A stretch of 64,000 bases of DNA from Rhizopus arrhizus (taxonomy: Eukaryota; Mucoromycota; Mucoromycetes; Mucorales; Rhizopodaceae), in the NCBI GenBank assembly GCA_024220505.1, contig JAKZZE010000022.1, positions 496,001 to 560,000 on the forward strand. Reading direction: 5' to 3'. How positions within the stretch are numbered: the first letter of the stretch is position 1; every line of letters starts with the position of its first letter. The position numbers and the translations under genes were made by a program. Below, in pieces: positions 1-12,451 of the stretch. Under the pieces are notes generated by a model that was given only the letters and a program-made list of their open reading frames with translations, had not been told where the DNA came from and did not search any database.

Positions 1-403
1 TTATGTTTATGCTAAACTTTACACTGTCCTTGCTATTTTAAGCTGATTTTTATTCTTTAGATTTATATTTAAATAATATATAGTTATAAGCATGCTTCTG
101 TTTACTGAATCAAGTTAAGTAGGATGTGAAATCCATTCTGCCCCGTGTCATATAGATTATCACATTATATTTTCTTATTGTACTTGTATCAATTATTTTT
201 TTATGAATGCTGTACCTGACATTCTTTAATGGAAATTTCGTTTTTGTAACTCCATTTGTACAAAATAACTAGAGTCAAAAGGAAGAGAGAGAGTAAGAGA
301 CTATGACTTTATGATATCATACAATGCACGTGTTAAAAAGCAGTAAAAGAAATTTATAAATTCAGTCATGCCATAAAGTTATGCAATCATTTATTTATGG
401 TCT
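1..403. other. AT-rich intergenic flank
   Basis: I see no coding frame, RNA gene or clear repeat here. It runs up to the LINE relic that begins near 404. A purine-rich stretch (gaagagagagagtaagaga) lies near 280-300. Confidence 0.5.
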
Positions 404-913
404 AAAATGAGAAAAATTTTGTTAGCTGATTGTCCCAAGCATCCTGATCGCACTCTTTCCAAGAAACATGTCATTCAATGTCTCGATATGAATCAAAGGT
501 TACAAATGCCGGCTACTATTAAAGATCCCTTGTTTTTCCTTTTAGATTTACTTGTCACTCTCAAACCACGCTCCTTTCAATTTACTTCCTCTTGATTTTT
601 CTGCTAGCCCACCATATGTCTGCTTCTTTTTGAGCTCAATCGCCTTCATCGTCAAAAATTGTCTCCTGCACCTCCACTCTCTCCCGGAAAATGACTTGAA
701 TTAGTTGCCTCAGAACTCACACTGGTGTCTATGACACACCTTTCTCTCCCTATTCATTTACTTTCCTTTTATTTTATTTTTTCATCCTTGATCTCAAAGG
801 ATGATTTCTGATTCTCTTATACTCCTTTCTGATCTGGCTTGGGTGATCAAGGTGTATTTAAGACGCCGCGCACTCACTTGAATATTTTTTTTTTGTTGTA
901 AATAAAAATTAAT
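404..913 (+). mobile_element. LINE (non-LTR retrotransposon) 3'-end relic
   Basis: The frame at 407-595 encodes a short peptide with CPKHPDRTLSKKHVIQCL. It closely resembles the better preserved copy at 27083-27635 (CPRHPDQSFTKAHTIHCL), including the following LPxxxKPRS stretch. Both come from the C-terminal end of a Mucorales LINE ORF2, downstream of the reverse transcriptase. Stops follow after 595. The tail at 825-910 contains gatctggcttgggtgatcaa and ends in aaataaaaatta, and the same gatctggcttggg tail occurs at 40682. It is a dead 5'-truncated fragment. No target-site duplication was resolved. Confidence 0.7.
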
Positions 914-2701
914 GTTTAATAGTAGATCGTCACACACATACACACATGCAGATACAGTACTCCTTATATTATTTCATTCCCAGCTTTTTTGTTTCTTTCT
1001 TTCTTTATTATGTCTACTATTACTTTTCAGTGTGAACTTGAGCCCTACTTGGGACGCTTGGGTACTATACCAGAAGGTTAGAAAACTATACATCAAATAC
1101 TGAATATAAAGATATAGACTCATTTTCAAGACAATATTAGATAAACCTTCTTTTGTAAAGGAAGTTTATGCAGTTGATGATATAGAAATACTTCGTCAAT
1201 TGATTATTAAAAAAGAAAGAGAAAGACAAACTATCTCTAATGATCTTGATGTGGCGGCTCGTATTGGACTTGTCATATCAGAAACAAATGAAGCTATTCA
1301 ACTCAAAGTAATAATAGCAGTAATACAGAATGAAATCAAAGAAAACTTATAGCAAAAAAATAAAAAAAGTTAGAGCAATTGGAAAGGGAGAATAAAATAT
1401 TTCATGAAGAATTAAGAACGAGAGGACAGTACAAGAAGGAAAATGAATTTGGTGAAGGAGGAGAAGAGTGTATGTTTTTACAACAGGAACTTGATCAAGC
1501 TAGAAGAGAAATATTAAAGTTTAGAAAAGAAATGGATGGTCTCTCTGCTCAATTAAATGATATGGCCTCAGAAATGGTACATGAACAAAAACCAAATATG
1601 TCTGAACTATGGCGTTTACTTCTCTATAGGTCGATTCTCGTTCAAAAGTGAGCATCTATGCAAAAAGATTAGCTGAAGTAGAACAAAAGTTGACTACAAC
1701 AAGGGATGTGAATACCAAATTACAGTCTTTACTAGATAAAACATTGACCTCACAAAAGCAATCCAGTTCGAATACTTCACAGCTAGTTAAAAACATTCAA
1801 TTGGACTTAGAAAGGGTAAAACACTATTGTATATACAAAAAGTGATGTTAAAGAATGTTGTTATTTTAGGTTATTAATGAAAATGAGCAATTACGAGTTC
1901 GTATAGCTGAATTAGAAGGACAGCAAATAGAAAATGAAGAAAAAATAGCTGCTATGGTGATTCAGGCACAAGAATATGCATCAAGATTAGAACAAGCTCA
2001 AAATACGATTCACAGTCTAAGTGAATCAAAGCAATTAGAAGACGAACTATTTGATTTCCATAGCGGATTAAGTGATAATTCATCTTTTTCTTTTCAAGAA
2101 GGTGCAAAAGAAACAGAAATAACTAAAGTAAAAAAAAAAAAAAAAAAAAAAAATAGTGTTTATAATTTAAACAAGTTTTTTTTTATAGGGCCCTGTATTT
2201 TCAGCAGAATTTAGACAAGAAATGCAAAAAGAAATAGAGCGAAATTTAAATCTAAGGAACGAAATAAGACATCGTATTATTACTGCCGATAATAAAGATA
2301 AAAAGAAGTTTGTAGTAGAAGGATTGAAGTACTTAGTACCAGAGAAAGACAATGTCTCTTTATCTGCCAGTACTGGTAATTCAGCTATATTATCTACAGT
2401 CATGAAAAGAGATATCCATCAGGTTATACATGAAGAAGACCAACAACAACAACAACAACAACAACAACAGCAGCAGCAGCAACCTAAAGCGCCTTTACTG
2501 AGCCCCGCTAGTTTTTTGACTGGGTTTAGTGGATTTAGCTCGGATGGATTGAATATGGGAGGCAATTTTATTACAAGAGGAATATCTTCACGTACCTTTT
2601 CTAGTCTAGGAAGCAATAGAAGTAGTGAGCCCAGCATATCTACTCGATTCTTTCAAAGATTGACTTCAAGACTAGAGGACTATGAAAAAAAAATTGCATA
2701 A
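912..2701 (+). CDS. Coiled-coil protein with HAP1_N-like (dynein/kinesin adaptor type) N-terminus
   Basis: This is a multi-exon gene. A conserved exon near 1031-1076 (CELEPYLGRLGTIPE) joins across an intron at about 1077-1131 to the DKPSFVKEVYAVDDIEILRQ block. That is followed by DLDVAARIGLVISETNEAI, which matches the start of the HAP1/Milton/BICD-related N-terminal domain family of motor adaptors. Exons around 1370-1645, 1630-1815 and 1870-2127 encode long heptad-rich coiled coils. An intron at about 2128-2190 contains a 20-odd nt poly-A run. The last exon continues GPVFSAEFRQEMQKEI, then a poly-Gln tract at 2441-2481 and a Ser/Phe-rich tail ending at 2701. The initiator exon (ATG somewhere in 900-960) and the intron near 1309-1369 are uncertain. 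A role as an organelle-motor adaptor is inferred from the family. A dynein intermediate chain gene lies 20 kb away, which need not mean anything. Confidence 0.6.
2441..2481 (+). repeat. CAA/CAG repeat encoding poly-Gln
   Basis: A (CAA)n(CAG)n run encodes 13 or so glutamines in the last exon of the coiled-coil protein. The antisense frame reads as poly-Cys and is a shadow. It is likely variable between strains. Confidence 0.85.
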
Positions 2702-2788
2702 TAAATAACACCTGCTTTTTTTTTTTGATCGCGGTTTAGCGTTATTTTTTTAAGGCTACTGCTTTTTCATTTTTTTCTTTTGTATAAA

Positions 2789-5396
2789 ATGATGACATCT
2801 CCCGGGGCAGAGGTTGACTCTGACTCCTCTGATGATGAATGGGTTATTACTTCTCTAAATAATAAATCTCTAGCAGCGAATAAACAAACGCAGCAAAAAC
2901 CAGCCAAGCCAAAAGCACTGATCAAAAAGGAGTTTGCTTACCTTCAAACTAATTCTTCTTCTTCTTCTTTATCAAGCATTACTTTATCAACAGCTGCTAA
3001 TTACTCCTCGAGTTCACCATTACTCGAGATGAATTCACCTTCAATAACATCAGCCACAGTTCCTTTACAATATCTATCACAAGAGAAGCTTCAAGAAATA
3101 TGTAAAAATATGGATGCAAATACACTCGTCAGTCAGCTTGTACACGTATACAAAAGCGCAGAAATATTCATAAAGATTAGAGAAATAGAGACAGACTCGT
3201 TGTCTTTGGAAATGAGATTAAGAGAGCACTTGGAAAGCTGCAGTGATCCTTGTACTTTTATTGTTGTAAGGACCTTTTTATTTTGTACATATTGGGTGAA
3301 ATTTTTATGTTGACTTATTTATTAGGACTGTTTGGAATCCCTGTCGATCCATTTTTCGGATAATGCAAAGATAAGAGAGTTAACACCCAAGTTTCGACGA
3401 CTCCTGACTGAGGTGCTCTGCAAAGGTCTATCTTATTTCCTAAATATACCAGCAGAAGAAAGAAAAATAGACAAAGAACCCGACTTGATCTCATTTGATG
3501 ATAATGCAATCATTTCTTCTTCTGTCACCAAAGAAAAGGAAGAGAAAGAAGAAGCAAAAGATTTGATTTCATTTGATGACAATGAATTCTTGGTGGTATT
3601 AAGTGATACAGAAGAAGAAGATTATGAAGAGAGTAGCTCAGATGATGACTCAATTCCTATCATTACGATTGAACCTATTTTTAACAAGTATACTATCTCA
3701 CGCACTCACCAAGATAAATTAATTGCTCTGATTGAAACTATTCCTTCTCCAATTGTTATCTATTATGCAATGGACACGTTCAAATTAGGTCAAGTAATTG
3801 CTTTTGGATGCGAGCGCGAAGAGGAAGGTGTAAAGCTGATAAAAAGATTATTAAAGTATGGATACTATAGCGAAGCAACGAACTGTATCAAGAAGTTAGA
3901 CTTATTCTCTCAATTTCCTATCCCATCTATTGCAACCGAGATGTTTACTGCAAGTCAAGGCATGATGCTGCCCACACTTGTAATCAACAAACCCAGCTTA
4001 CAGCGAGAACTATTGGACTTTATCGATAAGCAATTGCGTTTCAATTTTGCTGGCCCATTGGAGGTTGTGCCTCCCGAGAAATTACAGGGTGTAGATACGG
4101 ATGGAGTACAGCAGCTATCAAGGCTAAAGGAGAGGAAATTTCAAAAGGATCTTGTGACGTGCGGTGTCAAGATTGCACAAGAGATGAAAATCAGCCTCAA
4201 TGAATATTATTTCATTAATCTCTCTCAACGTTATGCTTGCTTACGCTGGATTCTTGCCCAACGCGCTCTTCAACAGATGGAGGATCAAGAGTTGTCGATT
4301 AAAAAGAGCTCCAATTACAATGGTTTGATTGATCTTTTATGCGAAAATGACTCTGCCTTGGCCAGATTAGCCATCAAGGAACTGGTTGATATGGGTGACA
4401 CGGTAGCACCTGCCTTTTTTGCTACCAACTACAAGGAAGAATCCTTTTTTTGCAAGTACAACTCACTTCCGTTCAACGAGCGGTTGTTAAGCATTGTGAA
4501 AGGAGAACAAATGTCACGCCATTGGACTTCCTTGGGTCCCAAAAGACCAAGTAACCCCAACAAACTGCCTTACTATGAATTACCTTCTAATGCACGTTGG
4601 TTATTTGTCAATTCTGAAAAGTCTTTGATATTTATGAAGGATATCTTGTCTCAATCGAATGTATGTGGTATTGATACTGAATGGGTACCTGCTTTTGCTA
4701 CATTAGGGAACCCAGTCAAGACGGCCTTGATGCAAATTGCTTCTGATATTGGTGGATATATCTTTTTGTTAGATCTCAAGACACTTTTATCGTCAGAAAA
4801 CAAGATGTTGTATAAACTTGTTGAAAAGATCCTCCAGTTTTTGTTTGAGGATGAAGAAATATTGAAAATTGGTAAATTAGAATATAATTCACTACATATC
4901 TTTATTCATTGTGTGAGTAGCATTTGATTTTACGGGCGATTTCCAATTGTTATACCAATCAATACCTTCATCAAAGAGTTGGAATGTAGCTAAACTATTG
5001 GATCTCAAATCACTCACTTCACCTCCTAAACCAAATGCAGAGAATGGTCAACCGATCACAGGTGGTTTAGCAGGCGTAGTGACAGCTTATCTTGGATGTA
5101 CTTTAAATAAAAGGCAACAGATCAGTAACTGGGAAAAGAGACCATTGACTGAAGAGCAAGCTATTTATGCAGGTATTCTTTATTTTTTTGCTTTAATTAA
5201 TAAACTCACATTTCTTTTGGCTACAAACATAGCCTGTGATGCTTACTGCTTATTACAAATATATGATTGTCTCTGTAAATTGAACCATCCTTTTCTAAAA
5301 AAATCGTCCAATGCAAGAAATAAGCATCAAATAAAGCATAATAATACCAGTGTGAATAATAACAACAACAACAATAATATCAATCTACTTATTTAA
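2789..5396 (+). CDS. 3'-5' exonuclease, DEDDy / Mut7 (EXD) family
   Basis: Proposed join 2789-3265, 3326-4871, 4921-5172, 5233-5396 gives 2439 nt, 812 residues, with GT-AG borders and frame kept throughout. The start is the ATG opening MMTSPGAEVDSD. Residues 1-100 are acidic and Ser-rich. A helical middle part follows, with a second acidic stretch near residues 220-255. The C-terminal RNase D-like domain shows the DEDDy set: GIDTEW (D and E, about residue 610), FDFTGDF (D, about 678), and Y...CDAYCLL (Y and D, about 758). The FDF and CDAY motifs are each rebuilt by removing an intron, which supports those introns. The protein probably degrades RNA or DNA 3' to 5'. Mut-7 relatives act in RNA silencing and RNA decay, but the substrate here is unknown. 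It lies in tandem 88 nt downstream of the coiled-coil gene. Confidence 0.85.
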
Positions 5397-5537
5397 ATAA
5401 AAAAAAATATATATATCAAGTAAGGTACAGAAACACTACCCGAGTCTGCTTGTGTCACATGTACTGCATGTATTTATGCCCCTTTTTTTCTTGTTCTTTT
5501 CCTATTTTTCTTCTTCTTCTTTGAATTATTAACTTGT

Positions 5538-6963
5538 ATGTCTACTTATAAAAAGATTGTAAGTCTTTATTTATATAATTATAATAATAAAAGGTTTCTA
5601 ATTTTTATAAATTATATAGCGAGAAAGAATCACACAATCGAAATGGATAAAAATATACATCTTTATTGCTTGCCTTCAAGGGATAATCATCATTGCACTC
5701 CAAGCGACAATAGCTTACTATAACACAAGTCAACTTAACAAAGGATTAGAATCAAAAGCAATAAAGACGTATGATTTAGACAGTGATGAAACAGTAGATA
5801 TTACCTTTGCCATTGACAGACTAAAACGTATAAAATGGGAAAATATCGCATTTATTGGCTTCCAATGTTGGTTTGTTGCCATGTCTTTTGATGCTGTAAA
5901 GTAATTTCTCCTTTATCCTTTTCTTTCTTTCTCCTTAGATTACTCTCCTGACAGTATGATTCTTAGGCAGTGTATCAGAATACAGCGGAAGTGATTTCTT
6001 TGGCCGTCATCAATTTTGTATGTGCTATATTTGGAGCATTGGAAGTGATAGATGGGAAAAGATGGCTAAGGATATTAACAGATATCAAATACAAACATAA
6101 AATCCCACTAGACATTACTGCTATTCAAATAGCCTATAAAATAGAAATTGTGCTGTCGACTTGTGTCGCTTTATTTGCTATTGGATTCGCTTACTTATCT
6201 TATGCAGTAGTAAAGGAATTTGGATGGAAGACTTACAAGAAAATTGGTGCTGATATTTCAATACAACGTAAATTACTCTTTTTTTTTTTTCTCGGAAAAA
6301 AAAAGAACTAATGCAGAACCAAAATAGGAATGTATAGGACATCACAGTTCTTTGTATTGGCATTAAAAATTGATATTTTCATTGAATTCTTGGTTTCTGT
6401 ATTTTACTTGATTCAATTTGCATTAAAGCAAGGATTTAGATCTTGGCTAATGTTTGTATTTGTAATCATCACTATCCTCATGTTGCCTATGCTCTATTTT
6501 GGACGATATGCTGTAAGTTTTGCTCTGTTTGTGAGATGATAAAACTAATACTCAACAGGTCGCGAATGAAAATTTATATCAAATGATGCTCTTTATTCTT
6601 TTTCAGATTTGTATTGTATTTCAACTTGTTTTAATCGCAATAGAGGCTATGCGACCAGAGGATCATTGGTATATTTGGATATGCTTTGGTAAGTGGCACG
6701 TATGCAGGAAATTCCCTTTTATTAATCAAAAGTATCAGTTATACTTGGTATGATATTAGCTCTAGTAAGTTTCGGAAGTTTTTGCAAGATCTTCTTTTTT
6801 CCTTAATACATCTTTGTAGACCACGTCAGCTCTTGGATTTGTTTGTATGACAAATTTTGGAAAGGGATTAAAACCTTACATTCAAAGAGGAGAGAATAAA
6901 GAGAAAGTGGATATACCAAAAAAGAATAGCATTGACGAACCATGGACAATAGATGAAGATTAA
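5538..6963 (+). CDS. Multispanning membrane protein, UPF0658 Golgi-type
   Basis: Seven exons (5538-5558, 5620-5895, 5967-6267, 6328-6512, 6559-6688, 6739-6764, 6820-6963) sum to 1083 nt, 360 residues, all with GT-AG borders. Exon 1 codes only MSTYKKI. The product has about seven hydrophobic helices, for example around FIACLQGIIIIALQATIAYY, the AVINFVCAIFGALEV region, the IEIVLSTCVALFAIGFAYL region, and the stretches after MYRTSQFFVL and in the last two exons. The cytosolic C-tail is charged (ENKEKVDIPKKNSIDEPWTI). Layout and length resemble the fungal UPF0658 Golgi membrane proteins, whose biochemical role is not known. Introns of 46-71 nt are typical of the window. Confidence 0.7.
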
Positions 6964-7417
6964 TTTCTTGAAGAGTAATAAAATGCTTTCATCTTTTCTT
7001 CTTCTCTCTTTTAGAGTGCTAAAGAGAGAAATACCCTGTAATAATGACCTTGTTTATCACAATTATATGCTTTGATAGGAAGGAGAATAGTCTACCCTTT
7101 TCTTCTCGTCTATGTAAACTGCTTTATATATATATATATATATATTCAACTGTAGTTTCGACACGTTTCTTTTGGATATACAGTAATTGTTCTCATTAGC
7201 TTGCCTTTTTTCTATATCATATCCTTACTTGTAATAATAAAGATGCGTTGTGTTTATGTAAGACGATTTTTCTTTTACATAAATTTATCTTGAAAATATA
7301 TTAGATACATTAATGATAAAATTAAGGCTTCGTATCAATATAAAAATTTCAAGATTATGTCACTAATAAATCAAAAGGTTCCACCTTCTTTCTCTCTCTT
7401 TCATCTGTACTTAAATC
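6964..7417. other. Intergenic region with (TA)n microsatellite
   Basis: This separates the membrane-protein gene from RPA1. It contains a TATATATA run at about 7125-7144 and T-rich stretches, with no coding frame. It presumably holds the upstream gene's 3' end signals and the RPA1 promoter. Confidence 0.5.
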
Positions 7418-9747
7418 ATGTCCCAATTACTTTCTTCAGGAGCAATTGAAGCTATTTATTTTGACGAGGTTACTAATCCACTTACAAAAGATCCTATCCT
7501 CCAATTGATTAATTTCAGAGTTGTTCTCTTGAATGGTCATGCTCGTTACAAGTAAGCTACCTTATTTCTTTTGGTAAACGATCTTACCGAGTAACTTTAT
7601 TTAAATATAGAGCTATTGTATCTGACGGTATTCATTTTATGCCAGGTAAGGAAAAATGTATTATTGGTGAAAAATAATGTATTAGGTTAATGAAAACAAT
7701 ATTAGGCTGGCTGTATGTATGTCTTGGTGTTTTGATTGAAAATGGTCAAATAAAAAAGAACAGCATAGTTCGCATAAAAGAATACAGCTGCAATTTAATT
7801 TCTAACAAAAAGTAAATAAAATATGAACGCAATGTTTTCATCAGTCTCTTATGTTTTATAGATGGATGCTTATTCAGAAGGTTGATTTTTTGTATACGGA
7901 CGTACAAGAAAAAGTCGGTAAACCGATTAGTATTGAACTGAGCTCTGCATCAACAATGATTACCAACGTACAGCAATGGGGATTGAAACGACACGATTTC
8001 CCCGAATGTCAATTTCAGAGAGAGATGAGTATATTTGAGTCTAAATCTTCAGCAAGCGATATTACCAGAGCAAGTATGTCACTTCGTGCTCTTCCAATCA
8101 CCCCTATTAAGCACCTGAATCCTTACCAATACACGTAAACATACATATACAAGTTCATCCTTACTCATATTCTCTCTTTCATACAGATGGACAATAAAAG
8201 CAAGAGCAGCCCAAAAAACATCTATTAAACAGTGGTACAACAATCGAGGTGAAGGAATTTTGTTTAATATCAATTTTTTTGATCAAAGTGTACGTAGTTT
8301 TTTCGCATCACATTTATCTTTTCCTTCGCTCAAAATTTATTATAGGGTGAAATAAAAGCTACTGCTTTTAATGGCCAAGTAAACCGCTTTTATCATCTGC
8401 TTGAAGAGGGCAAAGTTTATTATGTTTCTCAAGCAAAAGTAACTATAGCCAAAAAACAATTTTCTAACTTGAACAATGAATATGAACTAACGCTGAACGC
8501 TGATACACAAATCCAAGCTGTAAGAAGATGTTTATGTCTATTGTTATTAATTTGCTAACGGTTTAATAAAGTACGACGTTGATTCTGCTATCCCTCAAAC
8601 AAACTTTTCCTTTGTAAAAATCATCGATTTGGAAAAGACTGAAAAAGACGAAACTGTTGGTAAAAATTAGAAATGTGTTCATTCAGCATAATGTTTAAAC
8701 GTTTTATTAGATGTTATTGGAGTTGTTATTAAAGACTATGGTATTAATGAAACAGTTGCAAAAACAACTGGAAGACCTGTAAGCCATTATTTAATTATGT
8801 ATAAAAGAGAATAACATGACTGGCTGGCAGATAAATAAAAGGAGTTTATTAATTGTCGATGACACTGAACATCCTATTCAATTGACCGTATGGGGTAGTG
8901 TTGCAGAAGAATTTGATTCAAACAATACACCTATTATTGCATGCAAAGGTCTTCGTGTGAATGAGTATAATGGTAGATCTTTATCCTTACCAACTTTTGG
9001 TACTTTGACGAAAAACCCTTCTATTCCAGAAGCCCATCATCTTTATCAATGGTATAAAAAACACATTGGGCCTTTTGCGATGAGATTTAACGTTAATATT
9101 GGATAGGTTTAATTTTAAAAAGCAGAATATTCAGCAGCTTATTAGCTTAAAGTCATTGAAAGGCGACAAAGACAATTTACCGTGGATAAACCTCATACAG
9201 CTCCAAAATGAACGTTTGAACACGAATTACACTTTAGACTACTTCATGTTTAGAGGAACTATTTCCTACATCAAGCATGACACGATCGCTTATCCTGGCT
9301 GTCCTACATGCGCAAAAAAGCTCCAGAAAAAAGAGAGCAGCTGGGAATGTGAGCAGTGCAAAAAGATATTGAGTGTTCCTGATTGGAGATATGTCTTGTT
9401 TGCTGGTATAAGTGATTTCTCTGGTCAATCATTCTTTACCATATTTGATAACGTTGCAGTGCATATCATGGGAATGACTGCAGCTGAGCTTTTGAAAATC
9501 GCGGATCGCAGTATGGAGATCTTTCAGAAAGAGTTCAGCAAGGCCTTGTTCAAAACTTATAACTTTAAAGCAAAAGCAAAGGCCGTTCAATATAATGTAA
9601 ATTAGCCAATTAGAAATATTCCCTTCAACTGATACCCATTCTTTGTAGGATCAAAATCGAATGCAATATACAATTATGGAGGCAGCTCCAGTTGATTATA
9701 TCAATGATTCACATAATTTGATTGATTCAATCGAAAAACATATTTAA
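7418..9747 (+). CDS. RFA1: Replication protein A 70 kDa subunit
   Basis: This is the large subunit of the heterotrimeric single-stranded-DNA binding complex used in replication, repair and recombination. Proposed exons: 7418-7551, 7611-7645, 7706-7811, 7862-8134, 8187-8289, 8346-8519, 8572-8659, 8711-8778, 8831-9091, 9135-9596, 9649-9747. They sum to 1803 nt, 600 residues, close to the usual 600-620. The order is RPA-N (GVLIENGQIKKNSIVRIKEY), then DBD-A (WTIKARAAQKTSIKQW), DBD-B (INKRSLLIVDD) and DBD-C. DBD-C carries the zinc ribbon CPTC...CEQC and WRYVLFAGISDFSGQ. The intron at 9092 is the least certain; three acceptors within 12 nt keep the frame. The gene is convergent with glutamine synthetase, whose stop codon is 282 nt away. 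Confidence 0.93.
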
Positions 9748-10028
9748 TGGTGCTTTTAATTTTATACATGATCGGAACTATATCAAAGGAATGGCTACTT
9801 GCGATTTTATTTAAAAATAAGGACATTGTGTAATAAAAATTACTTTTCTATGAAACTAACGTGTTTGATGTAATTGGTGTCAATAGTTTCTAATTAAAAG
9901 CATAGCTTATATGGTAAGAAAAAGGATAAAAATTGGATTTCTTGGGCTTTTATTTTGAATACAAATTTTTTTTTTTTCAAATGATTGATAACAAATACGG
10001 TTATGCAAGTAGTAAAAAATGTGACATC

Positions 10029-12451
10029 TTAAATATTCAAGAATAACTCAGTGTACTTAGGGAATGGCCATAGCTTATCAGCTACATTACGTTCCAATTT
10101 ATCTGTCAATTCACGGATAGCTTCCATTTTGGGCAAGACTTGGTGACAACAAGCGTCGGCCAATTTAACAGCATCTTCTTCCTTGTTGAGTTCGACCAAA
10201 AGGTATTTAAGAGAAGCAGTATCCTTTTGAATAGAAGAAACAATTGGAGTCAATTCATTCAACAAGTCAATTTCAGGTAATGCTTCAACACCAATGTTTT
10301 TCATGGATGAAGCAGATTCAGCCAAGTCGTGTCTGTATTGATAAGCTGCAGGCAATACTTGTTGAATGATCATGATGATCATGGCTTGTGCTTCAATAGT
10401 AATTTCCTTGGCATATTTTTCAATCAAGATGTGGTAACGAGAGTGTAATTCAACGTCAGAGAACACGCCCATATTCTTCAACATGCTTGCATTTTCTTTT
10501 CTCAATAGCCGGGCAAAGGCTTCGGGACTCTTGGTGATATTGGGCAATCCACGTTTAGCAGCTTCTTGAACCCATTCATCCGAGTAGTTGTCGCCTTCAA
10601 AACGAATATTTTTGGTGAGAATAATGTACTTACGAATCACCTTCATTTGGTCCTCAGGAGAGGCAACTGGCTTATCACCCTTCTCCTTTTTCAAATCAAC
10701 CAAGATTTCGGTCAAGGTCTTTGCGACAGCAGAGTTCAGCAAACTGACAGGGAAGGCGGGTGATTGCTTGGAGCCAACAGCTCTGAACTCGAATTTGTTG
10801 CCAGTGAAGGCAAATGGAGAAGTACGGTTACGGTCTGTCAAATCACGAGCAATGGGTGGCAAACTAGCTACCTTGAGATCTAAGACAGTGCCCTTGACAC
10901 GAACATTCTTAAGATCTACACCGGAAAGCTCATGATTAACTGGGCGATTCTCTTCAATTGAATTCAATACCTCAGTCAATTGAGATCCTAGGAAGACTGA
11001 AATGATACCTGGAGGTGCTTCTTGAGCACCAAGTCTATGGTCATTGGAAGCAGAAGCAACACCAGCGCGAAGAAGATCGCCGTGATCCAAGACAGCCTTG
11101 AGTACGGCAACCAAAAAGATTAAGAAACGATAGTTAGTTTCAGGAGTGCTTGAGGGATCCAAAAGATTATCACCAGTGTCAGTAGATAAGCTCCAGTTAC
11201 AGTGTTTACCAGAACCGTTGACACCACGGAAAGGTTTTTCGTGGAAGAGAACCTTAAGCTTGTGGCGATGAGCAACACGGTGGAATACGTCCATCGTAAG
11301 CAAATTGTGATCAACAGCAGATAAAACATCCTCAAAAATGGGAGCAACTTCAAATTGAGCAGGAGCGACTTCGTTGTGGCGGGTCTTAATAGGAACACCT
11401 AATTTAGCAAGTTCAAGCTCACATTCACTAATAGCAGACAAGACACGAGTAGGAATTTTTCCAAAGTAGTGATCCTCTAGTTGCTGATGACGAGGGGGAA
11501 GACCACCGATTAAGGTACGCCCGGTAATCTTGAGATCTGGACGAAGTGTGTACAGGGCACGGTCAATTAAAAAGTATTCTTGTTCAGTACCCAAAGTTGT
11601 GTAAACAAGGTCAGCGCGTTTTTCTAAAAATGGAAATTAGCATTACCCACGAATCGCGGCTTTTTTTTTTTGTACCCCCTTCTTGTGGTGTGATTGTTTG
11701 AAGGACATCCAATGCAACTTTTTCTATGGCTTCACAGGATCTCAAAAGTACAGACTTTTCGTCCAAAGCTTCACCATTATAAGAGATAAAAACAGAAGGA
11801 ATGTAAAGAATTGAAGTACCATGGGGACCCTCTTGAACAAACATTGGACTATCATTATAAGCTTTAGCAAGCAGTCTAACTTTGGTTTTAATTTTACCTC
11901 TTTGTGTCCCAAACGGTGTAACCGCGGGCTTCAAAGGTAGTACGCATTCCACCGGATGGAAAAGATGAAGCGTCAGGTTCGGATTGTAACAATTGAGAGC
12001 CAGAAAAGGTGTCAATAGCAGTGACCTAGGACGATTTTAGCTAAAAAGAAAGCCTGTATTATATGATCTACTTTTTTACCACTTCAGAACCATCCACAAA
12101 GGAAGATTTGAGAGTTAAGAATGAATCATGTTTTTCAGCAGTACCGTCATTTTGAGGTTGGAACCAATGTGTAAAGTGAGTTGCACCGCGTTCAATAGCC
12201 CACACTTTAACAGCATGTGCAATAGCATCCGCTGTAGTTTTATCCATACTTGTTTTGCCTTTCATAATTTCAATAAATGTCTTATAGACAGGTTTTGGTA
12301 GCATTTTAGACATTTCGTTGCGCGAGAACACGTTCTTTCCAAATATTTCAGAAATAGGTAAAATTTGACCATTCTTTGAAGGAAATTGAACATATCGAGG
12401 TGCTTTAGTAAGTGATTCAACCACAGTGTTAACACGAGCTTGATGAGCCAT
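10029..12451 (-). CDS. glnN: Glutamine synthetase, type III (GSIII)
   Basis: This ATP-dependent enzyme makes glutamine from glutamate and ammonium. Exons 12451-12080, 12025-11898, 11848-11676 and 11623-10029 give 2268 nt, 755 residues, in line with the long GSIII class (about 700+) and far longer than the roughly 360-residue GSII that most fungi use. Visible GSIII blocks: [73 protein letters not shown] ([20 protein letters not shown]) and [12 protein letters not shown]. Three short introns (54, 49 and 52 nt) were placed by frame and by these motifs. Frame appears intact, so it is probably active. The deep origin of GSIII in fungi (ancient inheritance or transfer) cannot be told from this sequence. 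Confidence 0.93.

Noticed and set aside
2419..2637. Poly-Cys frame on minus
   Set aside because: Antisense reading of the CAA/CAG tract in the coiled-coil gene.
11611..12015. Separate small protein starting [11 protein letters not shown] on minus
   Set aside because: Reads the glutamine synthetase exon in the wrong frame. Two short introns restore the GSIII sequence.
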